A stretch of 64,000 nucleotides of DNA from an uncultured Hyphomonas sp. (lineage in GTDB: Bacteria > Pseudomonadota > Alphaproteobacteria > Caulobacterales > Hyphomonadaceae), in the NCBI RefSeq assembly GCF_963678875.1, contig NZ_OY787456.1, positions 1,736,001 through 1,800,000 on the forward strand, given 5' to 3'. A program made the position numbers and the translations under genes. Under the pieces are notes generated by a model. The model ran no database searches and was not told where the DNA came from. It worked only from the letters and a program-made list of their open reading frames with translations. This document shows, one piece after another, positions 44,643 through 52,950 of the stretch (position 1 is its first letter; each line of letters begins with the position of its first letter).

Positions 44643-45817
44643 GCCGACTTCGCGTTTTCATGGTCGCTGGCGAGGCGTCAGGAGACCTCCTGGCACGGGA
44701 AGTGGTCGAAGCGATCCGTCTGAAAGCGGACGATGTGGAATTCGCCGGCATCGGCGGACGGGAACTGGCATCTGTAGGCATCCAGTCGCCTTTCGACATT
44801 TCACCTCTTTCCATTCTTGGCTTTGCTGAAGGCATTCGGGCCTATGGCACGGTTGTGAAGCTCGCTGATGCTGCTGCCGATGCCATTGTTGCGTTCAGAC
44901 CCGATGCTGTCGTGCTCGTGGATTCCTGGGGCTTCATGTTGCGTGTGGCGCAGCGGGTTCGGGCGCGGGCACCTGACATCAAACTGATCAAGCTGATCGG
45001 ACCACAGGTCTGGGCGACGCGGCCAGGGCGGGCGAAGACGCTCTCCGCAACGGTCGACTACCTGCTCTGCATGCATGATATGGAAGTGCCGTATTATGAG
45101 CCGTTCGGCCTGCCGACGACCGTTATCGGCAATCCCGCCTTATCGCGGAACACGCCGGGCGACGGGCAAAAGTTCAGGGCCGCACGGGGTATGGGGGCAG
45201 GCGATAAAATTTGTCTGGTTTTGCCCGGCAGCCGCAGGAGTGAGCTTTCGAAAGTGGCGCCAGCGTTGATTGCGGCAGCGAAGCGCGTGGCCGACGAAGT
45301 GCCGGGACTCCGGATCGTCATTTCACCGGCAGGCAACATGAAGGAAGCGTTCGATACCGCCTTCCCGGATGTGTCCAGCTGGGCCGAAGTGCTGCACGCG
45401 CCGGAGGAGCGCTATGACGCCATGGCGGCAGCAGACCTGGCGCTGGCGTGCTCTGGCACCGTCACGAGCGAACTGGCAATGCAGGGCACGCCCATGATCG
45501 TGGCCTACCGCACGGGCTGGCTCACCTGGGCCCTGGCGCGGGGCCTGCTCTACAAAAAGCAGCACATAACCCTATTGAACATCGTGTCGGATGATCAGGA
45601 AATCGTGCCTGAATTCGTCCAGACGAAACAGAAGCCAGAGATGATTGCGGAAACTGCGATCAAATGGCTGAAAGATCCGCAGCTTCTGGAGAAGCAGAAG
45701 CAGGCACAGGGCGAGGCGCTCGCCCGTATGCAGGGGGATGGTCATTCTTCCGCGGATATCGCCGCAGATACCATTTTGTCAGTGGCCCGGGGGCAGACTG
45801 TGCTCCCGCAGGAATGA
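44639..45817 (+). CDS. lpxB: Lipid-A-disaccharide synthase
   Basis: GT-B glycosyltransferase (family 19) that joins lipid X to UDP-diacylglucosamine. The 392 residues contain VAGEASGDLLAREV at the N-terminus, the IKLIGPQVWATRPGR region near residue 120, LVLPGSRRSE near 196, and the donor-site CSGTVTSELAMQGTPMIVAY. It is the last gene of the lipid A cluster here. Its end overlaps the convergent oxidoreductase gene by 39 bases. Confidence 0.97.
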   Translation: MSRLRVFMVAGEASGDLLAREVVEAIRLKADDVEFAGIGGRELASVGIQSPFDISPLSILGFAEGIRAYGTVVKLADAAADAIVAFRPDAVVLVDSWGFMLRVAQRVRARAPDIKLIKLIGPQVWATRPGRAKTLSATVDYLLCMHDMEVPYYEPFGLPTTVIGNPALSRNTPGDGQKFRAARGMGAGDKICLVLPGSRRSELSKVAPALIAAAKRVADEVPGLRIVISPAGNMKEAFDTAFPDVSSWAEVLHAPEERYDAMAAADLALACSGTVTSELAMQGTPMIVAYRTGWLTWALARGLLYKKQHITLLNIVSDDQEIVPEFVQTKQKPEMIAETAIKWLKDPQLLEKQKQAQGEALARMQGDGHSSADIAADTILSVARGQTVLPQE

Positions 45818-46927
45818 GAAATCGATATATTTCTTGAGGTGCCACACCCAGCCACCTTCCAGAGTCAATCCGAACTTCTCCGCAACGGCCAGTCGTGACC
45901 CCAAACTGACAAGCTTCAGATAGTCGGACTGCGGGTGGAATTCCGATAGCGGAACATTTTTGGAAAAGCGTCGGATATTTTCTGCGATGACGCTCCCCGA
46001 GCGAACCGCGAAAACCCCGGCAGGGGCCAGCGGTTCTGGCTTGAAGTGAGACGTGTCACCAGCCGCCCAGATGTGGGGATGGCTGCTCGAACGCAGGCAG
46101 GCGTCGACCTCAATGCGCCCGCCGACGGTGGCGAGACCTGTTTTGCTGATCCAGTCGTGCGGCGCAGACCCGGCGCAATTCACCACCAGTGCAGCCTGGA
46201 TTTCTGCGCCCGAAGAAAAGGCGACGGCATGATCTCGTACAGTTTGAATGCGGGTTTCCAGATTCAAACTGACACCGGACTTCTGGAGGGCGCGGCCCAG
46301 CTTGTTGCGAAGCGCGCCGGAACTGGAAGCGGCGATCTGATTTCCAGGATCTACGAGGAGTGTCCGGGCGGCAGGAATGCCTTCCTGCTGCAAGCGAAAA
46401 TGAATGGCCAGCGCGACTTCAATACCAGCCAACCCGGCACCGGCCACAATCACCACAGGTGGGACAGAGCCAGCTTTGATCCGGGCGAGCGATGTATGCC
46501 ATTGATCGAGGAAGGGCGTGATCGGCCGGATGGGGACGATCATGCCATGACTGGCATCCGCCTCCAGCGGCAGGATACCTGATCCGATATCCAGGCTGGC
46601 CAGGTCGAAGGGAATGATTTTACCGGACGCGAGCGTTGCCGTGCAGTCATCCGGGTCGATCATGACGATCTTGTCCTGAAGGAACTCAGCGCCTGCGGCC
46701 TTGCACAGTGGCTGAAGTGGAACGCCGATGGCCTCCGACTGCCAATGACCAGCGATCACGCCGGGAAGGGCGCCGCTGTACAAATTGTGGGTGGTCGGTG
46801 AGACAAGCGTCAGCCGGATACCTGCATCAGGCGGGCGTTTTACCAGATTTCGAAGGGCGACCGCATGGGCGTGTCCACCGCCTGCCAACAGGATATGTCG
46901 ACGCTTAACGGTCAGCGTGCCCACCAT
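45779..46927 (-). CDS. FAD-dependent NADH dehydrogenase-like oxidoreductase
   Basis: A two-dinucleotide-binding-domain flavoprotein related to type II NADH dehydrogenases and sulfide:quinone oxidoreductases, closest in style to the proteins found fused or linked to SelD. The 382 residues have an N-terminal FAD motif (HILLAGGGHAHAVAL), an NAD(P)-binding motif near 155 (VVIVAGAGLAGIEVA) and IWAAGDTSHF near 290. No redox-active CxxC disulfide is seen. It follows rlmJ with a 16-base overlap. Substrate and physiological role are not determined; no selD is present nearby. Confidence 0.8.
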   Translation of the reverse strand: MVGTLTVKRRHILLAGGGHAHAVALRNLVKRPPDAGIRLTLVSPTTHNLYSGALPGVIAGHWQSEAIGVPLQPLCKAAGAEFLQDKIVMIDPDDCTATLASGKIIPFDLASLDIGSGILPLEADASHGMIVPIRPITPFLDQWHTSLARIKAGSVPPVVIVAGAGLAGIEVALAIHFRLQQEGIPAARTLLVDPGNQIAASSSGALRNKLGRALQKSGVSLNLETRIQTVRDHAVAFSSGAEIQAALVVNCAGSAPHDWISKTGLATVGGRIEVDACLRSSSHPHIWAAGDTSHFKPEPLAPAGVFAVRSGSVIAENIRRFSKNVPLSEFHPQSDYLKLVSLGSRLAVAEKFGLTLEGGWVWHLKKYIDFSFLREHSLPPGH

Positions 46928-47694
46928 GATTGCAGGGAACTTGCGATGTTCAACGACGCTTCGCGTGCCGCGGCTGGGGCACGGTAAGCAACAATGGCTG
47001 AGCCTTCCAGGGCGCCTTCATCCAATGGGTCCATTGGCCAGCGGGCACCGGCGACAAAGCAGTCATCAAGCTCGGTCAGGTATTCACCGAACTCAATTTC
47101 GCGACCGTCCTTGAAGAGGGGCAACCACAGCACAAGCATGCCCTTGGGCCACCGTTTGAGTGCGCGTGGCGTCCACAAAGCGAGCGCATCGATGTCGCGG
47201 CTGGTCTCGTAGCTTGGGTCCACGAAGCAGAGCATGCGTTCACTGTTGCGCGGAGAAAGCTTTAGTGCGCCAGAATAGCCGTCGGCATGTTTGACTTGCA
47301 GACGGGCGTCATTCCCAAGTGCTTTGACCAGCTCTTTGTGCTCTGTCGGGTGTTTCTCGAAGAAGACCATCCGGGAGGAGGCAGGCAGCATTTGCTGAGC
47401 CAATGCAGGCGATCCCGGATAGTCGGCCTGTCCGCGTTCCTTCACAAGTTCCAGCCAGGGATTAACAGGCTTCGGGGCGCCTTCTGCCAACAACGACAGG
47501 ACGCCATCCACGGCTTCGCCGCCTTTTGTGGCCTGAGTCCCAGCCAGATCATACCGTCCGCGTCCGGAATGGGTTTCGACATAGAGCGTATTCGGAGACT
47601 CCTTGGCGACCGCTCCAAGAATGGCATGCAGCACGGCATGTTTCAGCACGTCCGCGCGATTGCCTGCGTGAAAGCCGTGCTGGTAGGAGAGCAT
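46912..47694 (-). CDS. rlmJ: 23S rRNA (adenine-2030-N6)-methyltransferase RlmJ family
   Basis: Methylates A2030 of 23S rRNA in E. coli. The 260 residues begin MLSYQHGFHAGNRADVLKH, keeping Y4, H6 and K18 of the E. coli enzyme. The motif IV expected to read DPPY is DPSY here (D159-P160-S161-Y162), an unusual change at the catalytic motif of N6-adenine methyltransferases. The gene lies between the M28 peptidase and the FAD oxidoreductase on the same strand. Confidence 0.92.
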   Translation of the reverse strand: MLSYQHGFHAGNRADVLKHAVLHAILGAVAKESPNTLYVETHSGRGRYDLAGTQATKGGEAVDGVLSLLAEGAPKPVNPWLELVKERGQADYPGSPALAQQMLPASSRMVFFEKHPTEHKELVKALGNDARLQVKHADGYSGALKLSPRNSERMLCFVDPSYETSRDIDALALWTPRALKRWPKGMLVLWLPLFKDGREIEFGEYLTELDDCFVAGARWPMDPLDEGALEGSAIVAYRAPAAAREASLNIASSLQSWWAR

Positions 47695-47717
47695 GCCTGA
47701 AAGACCCTGGTTTGGTG

Positions 47718-47747
47718 GCCTCCCGCCAGAATGTTCCGGCGGGAGGC
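47718..47747 (-). other. Strong stem-loop after the M28 peptidase gene
   Basis: GCCTCCCGCC (47718-47727) and GGCGGGAGGC (47738-47747) form a perfect 10-bp GC-rich stem with a 10-base loop, seven bases downstream of the M28 peptidase stop and before rlmJ. No T-tract follows on the minus strand, so it may be a mRNA-stabilising or factor-dependent terminator structure rather than an intrinsic terminator. Confidence 0.55.
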
Positions 47748-47753
47748 ATTTGA

Positions 47754-49502
47754 TCAGTTTCCGCCGAGGCTTTCCTTGCGGGCAGCTTCGAATTCGTTGC
47801 CGGGGTACCAGGTTGGCCAGGCATCAGACTGTGCGATCGATTTGCCGACCTCAAACAGTGCTGTGACATCCTCCACATTGCCGGAGAGGTCCCAGTCATC
47901 CGAATACTCATCCATGGGCTTGTGGTAGCGCTGTTCGTTGTAGGCTTGGGCGATGGCCTTGCCTGCAGCGATACCGCCATCCAACTTGTCTTCACCGCCA
48001 TCAGCATACAGCATTGGCACGCCGCGTTTGGCGAGCGAGATGTGGTCCGAGCGATAGAACGATCCGGCTTCAGGCTTCGGGTCCGGTTTCACGACACGGT
48101 TCTGCGTGGTGAGGTATTCGGTCAGCATGTCTTCCAGTTCCGACGCGCCATAACCGACAACCACCATGTCGTGCGTGCGGCCCACCGGCAGGGATCCATC
48201 CATGTTGATGCCGGCGACGATTTGGTTCAACGGCACTGTCGGATGTTGTGCAAAATACTCGGAGCCGAGCAGTCCGGACTCTTCCAGTGTGACTGAAAGG
48301 AACATGACCGAGCGGCCGACCGGTTGAGCCGACATAGCTTCAGCAATTTCAAGCAGAGCTGAGGAACCGGTTGCGTTGTCTACGGCGCCATTGAAGATCT
48401 GGTCCTGGTAGAAGTCTTCGCCAGCGGCCCCAGTTTTCTCGCCGGACTTCTTGCCAAGGTGATCCCAGTGGGCCGTGTACAGAACATATTCGTCTGGTGC
48501 GGTCTGGCCCGGAAGCACGCCGATGACATTGTGGCTGGTCAGGGGTTCAATCTTCTGGGTGATGGCACCCTGCGCCTTGATTCCAGTAAGTGGTACCGGT
48601 TTGAAATCGCGTGCCTTGGCAGCGTTCTTCAAAGTCTCGTAGTCGAGCCCGGCGGCGTTGAAGAGTTCTTCAGCTTTATCGCGGGTGATCCAGGCTTCCA
48701 TCGTGGTGCGGTCTTCACCACCATTTGCGCGCACGAGATCAGATTGAGCGCCTGACCAGGAGTTGGCGACCACGTCCCAGCCATAAGCGGCAGGTGCCGT
48801 TTCGTGGACGACGATTGCAGCGGCAGCGTTCTGGCGGGCCGCTTCTTCATACTTGTAGGTCCAGCGGCCATAATACGTCATGGCCTTGCCTTTGAAGAGG
48901 TCGGGATCCTGTGTTGCAAAGCCCGGGTCATTCACCAGAATGACAACTGTCTTGCCGGTGAAATCCTGATCGTCGTAGTCGTTCCAGCCATATTCCGGGG
49001 CGACAGCACCATAGCCCACGAAGACAACATCACTTGGGTCAAAAGACAGTTCCGTCGCGTTCTGGCGCTTGGTCCAGACGACGGCGTCGTCTTTCAGAGT
49101 GGTCGGAATTTCTGTGCCGTCTGCAGACGTGAAAGTCAGGTAAGAGGTGGACGGGTCGATGGTCTGGTTCACCATCTGCACTTCCTGAAGATATGTGCCG
49201 TTATCGCCGCCGGGTTCCAGGCCAAGACGATTCATTTCGGCGGCGATCCAGTCAGCGGCGGCTTCGCCCGTCGGTGTTCCCGGTCCCCGGCCTTCAAATG
49301 TGTCGTCCGCCAGCGTTTTGATGCGAACTGCCAGGTCATCGGCCGTAATGCTGGCAACCGTGCCTTCCGGAAGCGGCATCAGCAGCTCTGGCGCAGATGC
49401 AGCTTCTTTCGTCTCTGTGTCGGCGACTGGGTCGACCTTGGCGGCTTGTTCTCCGCAAGCGGTCAACGCAAGCAGGGATGCTGCCAGGAACAGCTTCTTC
49501 AT
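47754..49502 (-). CDS. M28-family zinc metallopeptidase, lipoprotein
   Basis: Probable aminopeptidase anchored by lipid on the periplasmic side. The 582 residues start with a lipoprotein signal (LLALTAC, C16 as the acylated residue). A PA-like inserted domain lies around 150-290, followed by a zinc peptidase domain: HWDHLG near 343, GAVDNATGSSALLEIA, VTLEESGLLGSEYF and a late SDHISLAKRGVP. These match the co-catalytic zinc ligands of family M28. The start follows from the lipoprotein signal; an upstream TTG would add 29 unlikely residues. Confidence 0.9.
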   Translation of the reverse strand: MKKLFLAASLLALTACGEQAAKVDPVADTETKEAASAPELLMPLPEGTVASITADDLAVRIKTLADDTFEGRGPGTPTGEAAADWIAAEMNRLGLEPGGDNGTYLQEVQMVNQTIDPSTSYLTFTSADGTEIPTTLKDDAVVWTKRQNATELSFDPSDVVFVGYGAVAPEYGWNDYDDQDFTGKTVVILVNDPGFATQDPDLFKGKAMTYYGRWTYKYEEAARQNAAAAIVVHETAPAAYGWDVVANSWSGAQSDLVRANGGEDRTTMEAWITRDKAEELFNAAGLDYETLKNAAKARDFKPVPLTGIKAQGAITQKIEPLTSHNVIGVLPGQTAPDEYVLYTAHWDHLGKKSGEKTGAAGEDFYQDQIFNGAVDNATGSSALLEIAEAMSAQPVGRSVMFLSVTLEESGLLGSEYFAQHPTVPLNQIVAGINMDGSLPVGRTHDMVVVGYGASELEDMLTEYLTTQNRVVKPDPKPEAGSFYRSDHISLAKRGVPMLYADGGEDKLDGGIAAGKAIAQAYNEQRYHKPMDEYSDDWDLSGNVEDVTALFEVGKSIAQSDAWPTWYPGNEFEAARKESLGGN

Positions 49503-49570
49503 GAGATTCTCCGTAACAATCCTGTTGGGAGGGGTTTTGCACGTGCCTGTGCAAGGGGCAAGCTTGTGCC

Positions 49571-50467
49571 TCAAGGAAGCGGTATCCATTCGTCGTTGTC
49601 GCCGGGAATCGCCGGAAAGCGGTCAGATCCACCTGAGCCGGCCGAATTCTGCCAATCCTGTTTTGCCTGATCGATCAGCGCCTGGTCGCTGGCGACGAAA
49701 TTCCACTCGATTTTGCGGGGGCCATCCATTGCGGCGCCACCGCAGATCACGCCTTTCGTGCCGGGCAGCAGTCGAATGGCCACGTCAGCCCCATTGGCCA
49801 GCACGAGCATTTGTCCTTCGTCAAACGTCTCCCCATCGATCTCAGCGCTTCCGCTGACAAGGTAAATGGCGCGCTCCTCCGCAAGCGTCTCAGGCAGGAT
49901 CAGGTTGGCACCGTCATCCGCTTCGAATGCCACATACAGGATCGGCCATGGGAACTGGACAGGCGACACCTGTCCGAACGCCTCGCCAGCCAGCACACGC
50001 ATTCGCACGCCCTGGCGCTCGAATTCCGGCAGTGCGTCAGCCGGATGATGGTCAAAGGCAGGGGGAACGTCTTCATGAGTCTTCGGCAGGGCGACCCAAG
50101 TTTGCAGGCCGTGCATGCGCTGGCCTGCTTCCCGTTCCGGTGCGGGCGTGCGTTCCGAGTGGACGATACCACGCCCGGCGGTCATCCAGTTCACGGCGCC
50201 TGGGCGAATAACAAGATCTGATCCAAGAGAATCCCGGTGTTCGATCGCGCCTTCAAACAGGTAGGTGACGGTGGACAGGCCAATGTGCGGGTGAGGGCGC
50301 ACATCGAAGCCTTCACCAGGCGCATAATCCACCGGACCGAAATGATCGAAGAAGACGAAAGGGCCTACCATGCGCTGCGCATGGAAGGGCAGCACGCGTC
50401 GAACCCGGAATCCGCCGCCCAGATCGCGTGCTCTGGGTTCAATTCTCCGCGAGACAAGTTCGCTCAT
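49571..50467 (-). CDS. Pirin family protein
   Basis: A bicupin protein of 298 residues. The N-terminal cupin carries the metal-binding pattern RPHPHIGLSTVTYLFEG and EHRDSLG, with three His and a Glu expected, and MTAGRGIVHSERTP. Bacterial pirins bind iron or other metals; some act as quercetinases, others as regulators, so no reaction is assigned. It is divergent from the UDG-family gene, with 47 bp between the starts. Confidence 0.9.
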   Translation of the reverse strand: MSELVSRRIEPRARDLGGGFRVRRVLPFHAQRMVGPFVFFDHFGPVDYAPGEGFDVRPHPHIGLSTVTYLFEGAIEHRDSLGSDLVIRPGAVNWMTAGRGIVHSERTPAPEREAGQRMHGLQTWVALPKTHEDVPPAFDHHPADALPEFERQGVRMRVLAGEAFGQVSPVQFPWPILYVAFEADDGANLILPETLAEERAIYLVSGSAEIDGETFDEGQMLVLANGADVAIRLLPGTKGVICGGAAMDGPRKIEWNFVASDQALIDQAKQDWQNSAGSGGSDRFPAIPGDNDEWIPLP

Positions 50468-50514
50468 GCTCAGGACTCCTTTTCGCGGTCACAATTACCC
50501 TCAAATATGACGAC

Positions 50515-51111
50515 ATGAGCCACGATCTCCAGTCCCTGATTGAGGAGATGCGGAATTGCCGTCTCTGCGAGGCGGAGATGGAACGCGCCCCAAACCCAAT
50601 TTTCCAATTGTCACCCGAGGCCAGGGTTCTGGTGGCAGGGCAAGCGCCGGGAAATCTTGCAGACACGACCGGCACGCCTTTCAACGACCCATCCGGAGAT
50701 CGTCTGCGTGACTGGATGGGGGTATCCAGGGAGGAGTTTTATGACCCTTCCAAAATCGCCATCCTGCCCATGGGGCTCTGTTTTCCGGGATACGACTCCA
50801 AGGGAGGAGACCTGCCGCCGATGAAGCGGTGTGCGGAGGTCTGGCGGCAACGTGTTCTGGATCACCTACACGAAGTCGACATTGTCGTGCTGGTCGGCGG
50901 CCATGCCCAGCGCTGGCATCTTGGGCGCCGGACCGAAAAGACCCTGACCGCGACCGTTGCAAACTGGAAATCATACACGAGTGACCGCATGTTCACACTG
51001 CCGCATCCAAGCTGGAGGAACACCGCATGGCTGAAGCGCAATTCCTGGTTCGAGACGGATGTCCTGCCCGAACTCCGGCGTGCAATCCGTTCGGCCTTGT
51101 CAGAAAGCTGA
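50515..51111 (+). CDS. Uracil-DNA glycosylase family protein (family 4/5-like)
   Basis: The 198-residue UDG-superfamily protein has motif A as GQAPGNLADTTGTPFNDPSG (residues 43-62) and motif B as HPSWRN near 164. Four cysteines, C15-x2-C18, C89 and C106, have the spacing of the [4Fe-4S] cluster in family 4 UDGs. A DNA repair function (removal of uracil) is likely but not proved; many homologues are annotated only at family level. ATG beginning MSHDLQSL is chosen over an upstream start overlapping the pirin gene. Confidence 0.85.
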   Translation: MSHDLQSLIEEMRNCRLCEAEMERAPNPIFQLSPEARVLVAGQAPGNLADTTGTPFNDPSGDRLRDWMGVSREEFYDPSKIAILPMGLCFPGYDSKGGDLPPMKRCAEVWRQRVLDHLHEVDIVVLVGGHAQRWHLGRRTEKTLTATVANWKSYTSDRMFTLPHPSWRNTAWLKRNSWFETDVLPELRRAIRSALSES

Positions 51112-51122
51112 AGGTATTGGCG

Positions 51123-52088
51123 ATGCTGCTCGTTGCCGCCTGCGCAACACCCCAAGTTCAGGAACCGCTCCCCATGACACGAACTGTAACTCCCGGCCTT
51201 CTCGTGGATGAGAGCACTTTCGTCTCGTTTGACGGCGCAAAGCTCGGGCTGACCTACTGGGAAGGGCAGGGCGACGCGCTTGCCACAGGGCATGTCATCG
51301 TCGGCCTTCATGGCATGAATGATTATGCGAACGCCTTTCACATGGCGGCGCCGTATTGGGCCTCCCAGGGTGTCTCCGTTTACGCCTACGACCAGCGAGG
51401 CTTTGGCCGTTCGCCTGAGAGGGGAATCTGGCCGGATGAAGAGTTGATGCGCGAAGACCTCCGCACAGCTGTCGACCTGGCCAGAACGCGCCATCCGGAC
51501 GCGAAGGTCACCGTGGTCGGCATCTCCATGGGCGCGGCTGTCGCCATGTCCGCATTCGGGTCTGACCGTCCGCCGGCAGCGGACCAGTTCATCGCCTCGG
51601 GACCTGGGCTTCGGGGCTGGGGGGCGATGAACTTGACCTACCGGACCAGTCTCTGGCTGTCGGCACATATCCGGCCCGGCTGGATTGTGAAGCCGCCCCG
51701 GCGCTTCGTCCGGATCGAGCCTTCGGACAATGTGGAGATGCTCCAGCGGACCTGGTCGGATCCGCTGATGATGCCGACCAATCGGATCGATCAGGTCTAT
51801 GGACTGGTCTCATTGATGGAGAGGGCGCATAAGCGCGCGCCAAATCTGCCGCAGAGCCTTCCGACGCTCATGTCATATGGCGCCAATGACTATGTCGTGC
51901 CGATGAGGGGCGTGGAGCGGACCGCGAAAGTGCTGCCGTCGCACATCCGGACTGTCTACTACGAGAAGGGCTTCCACATGCTGCTGCGGGACCTGCAGGC
52001 ACAGACCGTGCATGACGATTATCTGGCCTTTATGCTGGATCCGACGGGTGAACTGCCCAGCGGAGCTGTAGAATGGCCGTTTCGCTAA
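51123..52088 (+). CDS. Alpha/beta hydrolase, monoacylglycerol-lipase-like lipoprotein
   Basis: Serine hydrolase resembling lysophospholipase/monoacylglycerol lipase. VGLHGMNDY forms the oxyanion region, YDQRGFGRSP follows, and the nucleophile serine is in VVGISMGAAVAM. About 321 residues from the ATG after AAGG (51111-51114). The N-terminus contains LLVAAC, a lipobox, but only six residues precede the cysteine from this ATG. The basic residues RKLK needed for a proper signal lie upstream without a standard start codon, except a distant ATG at 51027 inside the UDG gene. TTG at 51117 is also possible. The start is therefore uncertain. Confidence 0.85.
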   Translation: MLLVAACATPQVQEPLPMTRTVTPGLLVDESTFVSFDGAKLGLTYWEGQGDALATGHVIVGLHGMNDYANAFHMAAPYWASQGVSVYAYDQRGFGRSPERGIWPDEELMREDLRTAVDLARTRHPDAKVTVVGISMGAAVAMSAFGSDRPPAADQFIASGPGLRGWGAMNLTYRTSLWLSAHIRPGWIVKPPRRFVRIEPSDNVEMLQRTWSDPLMMPTNRIDQVYGLVSLMERAHKRAPNLPQSLPTLMSYGANDYVVPMRGVERTAKVLPSHIRTVYYEKGFHMLLRDLQAQTVHDDYLAFMLDPTGELPSGAVEWPFR

Positions 52089-52146
52089 CGCTTTCCACAG
52101 CGCATCGCCTCTTGCAGCAATGGCTGCGTGGACAAATATCAACCAT

Positions 52147-52164
52147 TCTGCCAGTTCTGGCAGA
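52147..52164 (+). promoter_or_regulatory. Perfect inverted repeat upstream of clpP
   Basis: TCTGCCAG-TT-CTGGCAGA, an 8+8 perfect inverted repeat, lies in the 113-bp gap between the hydrolase gene and clpP. A run of T follows (52175-52181). It could be a terminator for the upstream gene, with an unusually long distance to the T-tract, or an operator for clpP. Confidence 0.45.
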
Positions 52165-52201
52165 GTAGAGATTCCTTTTTTCGACGCCCGAGGCCCGACT
52201 T

Positions 52202-52825
52202 ATGTCAAATCCGTACCAGACTGCCCTCAACCTTGTCCCCATGGTGGTGGAGCAGACCAGCCGTGGCGAGCGGGCCTTCGATATCTTCTCGCGCCTTCTG
52301 AAGGAACGGATCATCTTCGTCACCGGCGGTATCGATGACGGCATGGCTGCGCTGATCACGTCGCAGCTGCTTTTCCTCGAATCGGAAAACCCGAAAAAAG
52401 AAATCGCCATGTATATCAACAGCCCCGGCGGTTACGTTTCGTCCGGTCTGGCGATTTATGACACAATGCAGTTCATCCGCTGCCCGGTCTCCACCGTGTG
52501 TATCGGCCAGGCGGCCTCGATGGGGTCGCTCCTGCTGGCAGCAGGCGAGGCAGGGGCGCGTTTCGCGCTGCCAAACGCCCGCGTGATGCTGCACCAGCCG
52601 TCCGGCGGCTACTCCGGTGTTGCAACCGATATTGAGCGCCACGCCGAGGAAATCATTGATCTTAAGCGGCGCCTGAACAAGATCTACGTTAAGCACACAG
52701 GCCAGGATTACGACGTCATCGAGCGGAAACTGGATCGGGACACCTTCCTCACGGCTGAGGAAGCTCAGGAATTCGGCATCGTTGACAAGGTGTTCGAATG
52801 CCGGGCTGTAGAGGATGACAAATAG
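52202..52825 (+). CDS. clpP: ATP-dependent Clp protease proteolytic subunit
   Basis: Serine protease subunit of ClpXP. The 207 residues contain the catalytic triad S106 (GQAASMGS), H131 (MLHQPSGG) and D180. MYINSPGGYVSSG near residue 70 shapes the substrate groove. The short propeptide-like N-terminus (MSNPYQTALNLVPMVVEQTSRGER) is normal. In Caulobacter, ClpXP degrades the cell-cycle regulator CtrA. clpX follows after 125 bp. Confidence 0.98.
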   Translation: MSNPYQTALNLVPMVVEQTSRGERAFDIFSRLLKERIIFVTGGIDDGMAALITSQLLFLESENPKKEIAMYINSPGGYVSSGLAIYDTMQFIRCPVSTVCIGQAASMGSLLLAAGEAGARFALPNARVMLHQPSGGYSGVATDIERHAEEIIDLKRRLNKIYVKHTGQDYDVIERKLDRDTFLTAEEAQEFGIVDKVFECRAVEDDK

Positions 52826-52911
52826 GCGGGGTGTCCCCGCGCATTGCGGCCTGGCACTTGCAGTGCAGGCCAATGCCCATATTGTTCTGTTAAGGAACTG
52901 GGTTTGGGCGT

Positions 52912-52935
52912 TTAAAACCACGTTAAGCCTTAACC
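52912..52935 (+). promoter_or_regulatory. CtrA-like binding site before clpX
   Basis: TTAA (52912-52915), seven bases, then TTAA (52923-52926) match the spacing of the CtrA consensus TTAA-N7-TTAA. The second half runs into TTAAGCCTTAACC, a further TTAAG/CTTAA inverted repeat. The site is about 25 bp before the clpX ATG, in a GC-rich genome where such AT words are rare. Binding by CtrA is inferred; the third base of the consensus TTAAC is G in the second half-site. Confidence 0.5.
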
Positions 52936-52950
52936 GGCATTGAGGACAGC

